A stretch of DNA of 64,000 bases from Sphingomonas chungangi (GTDB lineage Bacteria; Pseudomonadota; Alphaproteobacteria; Sphingomonadales; Sphingomonadaceae). Positions 63,906 through 64,000 of this stretch are shown here, one piece after another. Where the stretch lies: NCBI RefSeq assembly GCF_013778325.1, contig NZ_JACEIB010000025.1:213371-277370 (forward strand), in the 5' to 3' direction. The notes under the pieces are model-generated. The model was not told where the DNA came from. It saw only the letters and a program-made list of their open reading frames with translations, and did no database searches. Every line of letters begins with the position of its first letter. The stretch's first letter is position 1. Both the position numbers and the translations under genes were made by a program.

Positions 63906-64000
63906 ATGAAGATCCTGGTGCCCGTGAAGCGGGTGATCGACTACAACGTGAAGCCGCGGGTGAAGATGGACGGCACCGGCGTCGATCTCGCCAACGTCAA
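63906..64000 (+). CDS. etfB: Electron transfer flavoprotein subunit beta (5' part)
   Basis: The first 31 codons read [20 protein letters not shown], the usual EtfB N-terminus; the rest lies beyond the window. EtfB/EtfA accept electrons from acyl-CoA dehydrogenases, which suggests such an enzyme nearby. Confidence 0.88.
   Translation, partial: MKILVPVKRVIDYNVKPRVKMDGTGVDLANV

Overview
The window is about 64 kb of GC-rich alphaproteobacterial chromosome and most resembles a sphingomonad (Sphingomonadaceae). The evidence is the hemE/ppsR origin neighbourhood, parAB next to rsmG-mnmG-mnmE, families common in that group (DUF1491, DUF6489, MmcB, LptM-type lipoprotein), a TonB-dependent receptor with a sphingomonad-style plug, and dense GANTC (CcrM) sites at the putative origin. 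Species cannot be named from the sequence alone.

Layout. 1-7 kb (mostly + strand): the end of an A-type Fe-S carrier gene, a HAD nucleotidase with dapD and a glutamine cyclotransferase, then argH-lptM-lysA-galU, so two lysine/DAP genes lie close together. 7-15 kb: a Met/His-rich outer-membrane protein with a small partner (probably copper related), a siroheme-synthase N-terminal half, a class A PBP, YgjP, YcgN, SCO1, an ankyrin protein, MmcB and a SleB hydrolase. 15.6-21.2 kb (- strand): hpf-ptsN-PaaI-DUF1491 and ppsR-maf-aroE-coaE-dnaQ. 21.16-21.48 kb: gene-free DNA between ppsR and hemE with a perfect DnaA box and nine GANTC sites, the best candidate for the chromosomal origin. 21.5-31.6 kb (+ strand, with YggS and a small outer-membrane-like protein on -): hemE-hemJ, rho, terC, DUF3576, leuS-lptE-holA. 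31.6-37.7 kb (- strand): parB-parA-rsmG-mnmG-mnmE, DUF6489 and an L,D-transpeptidase, with three parS sites. 37.7-46.3 kb: ribA, xth, lolA, ftsK, a Ubi hydroxylase, Trm112, a Lon-N domain protein and CnoX, ending at a tRNA-Gly(GCC) gene.

From the tRNA to the right edge the gene content turns catabolic. This part looks like an accessory island. It holds two copies of a three-gene module: an APH-type small-molecule kinase, a 170-aa helical protein of unknown function encoded directly downstream, and a DUF7064-like (AttH/CrtC-like) protein. One copy is on the - strand with a MmgE/PrpD dehydratase and a Zn alcohol dehydrogenase. The other is on the + strand with a TonB-dependent receptor. A HC(x5)R tyrosine-phosphatase-like enzyme lies between them. 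The kinase plus small partner recalls LvaA/LvaB of the Pseudomonas levulinate pathway, which suggests a phosphorylated acyl or alcohol intermediate.

Next come decayed remnants of pcaH (protocatechuate 3,4-dioxygenase beta) and pcaC (carboxymuconolactone decarboxylase), then an intact PcaR-type IclR regulator divergent from pcaI-pcaJ-pcaF, and the start of etfB. The lower beta-ketoadipate route therefore survives while the ring-cleavage branch here is broken. Products of the kinase modules could feed into the CoA-transferase/thiolase steps and the ETF, but that link is inference.
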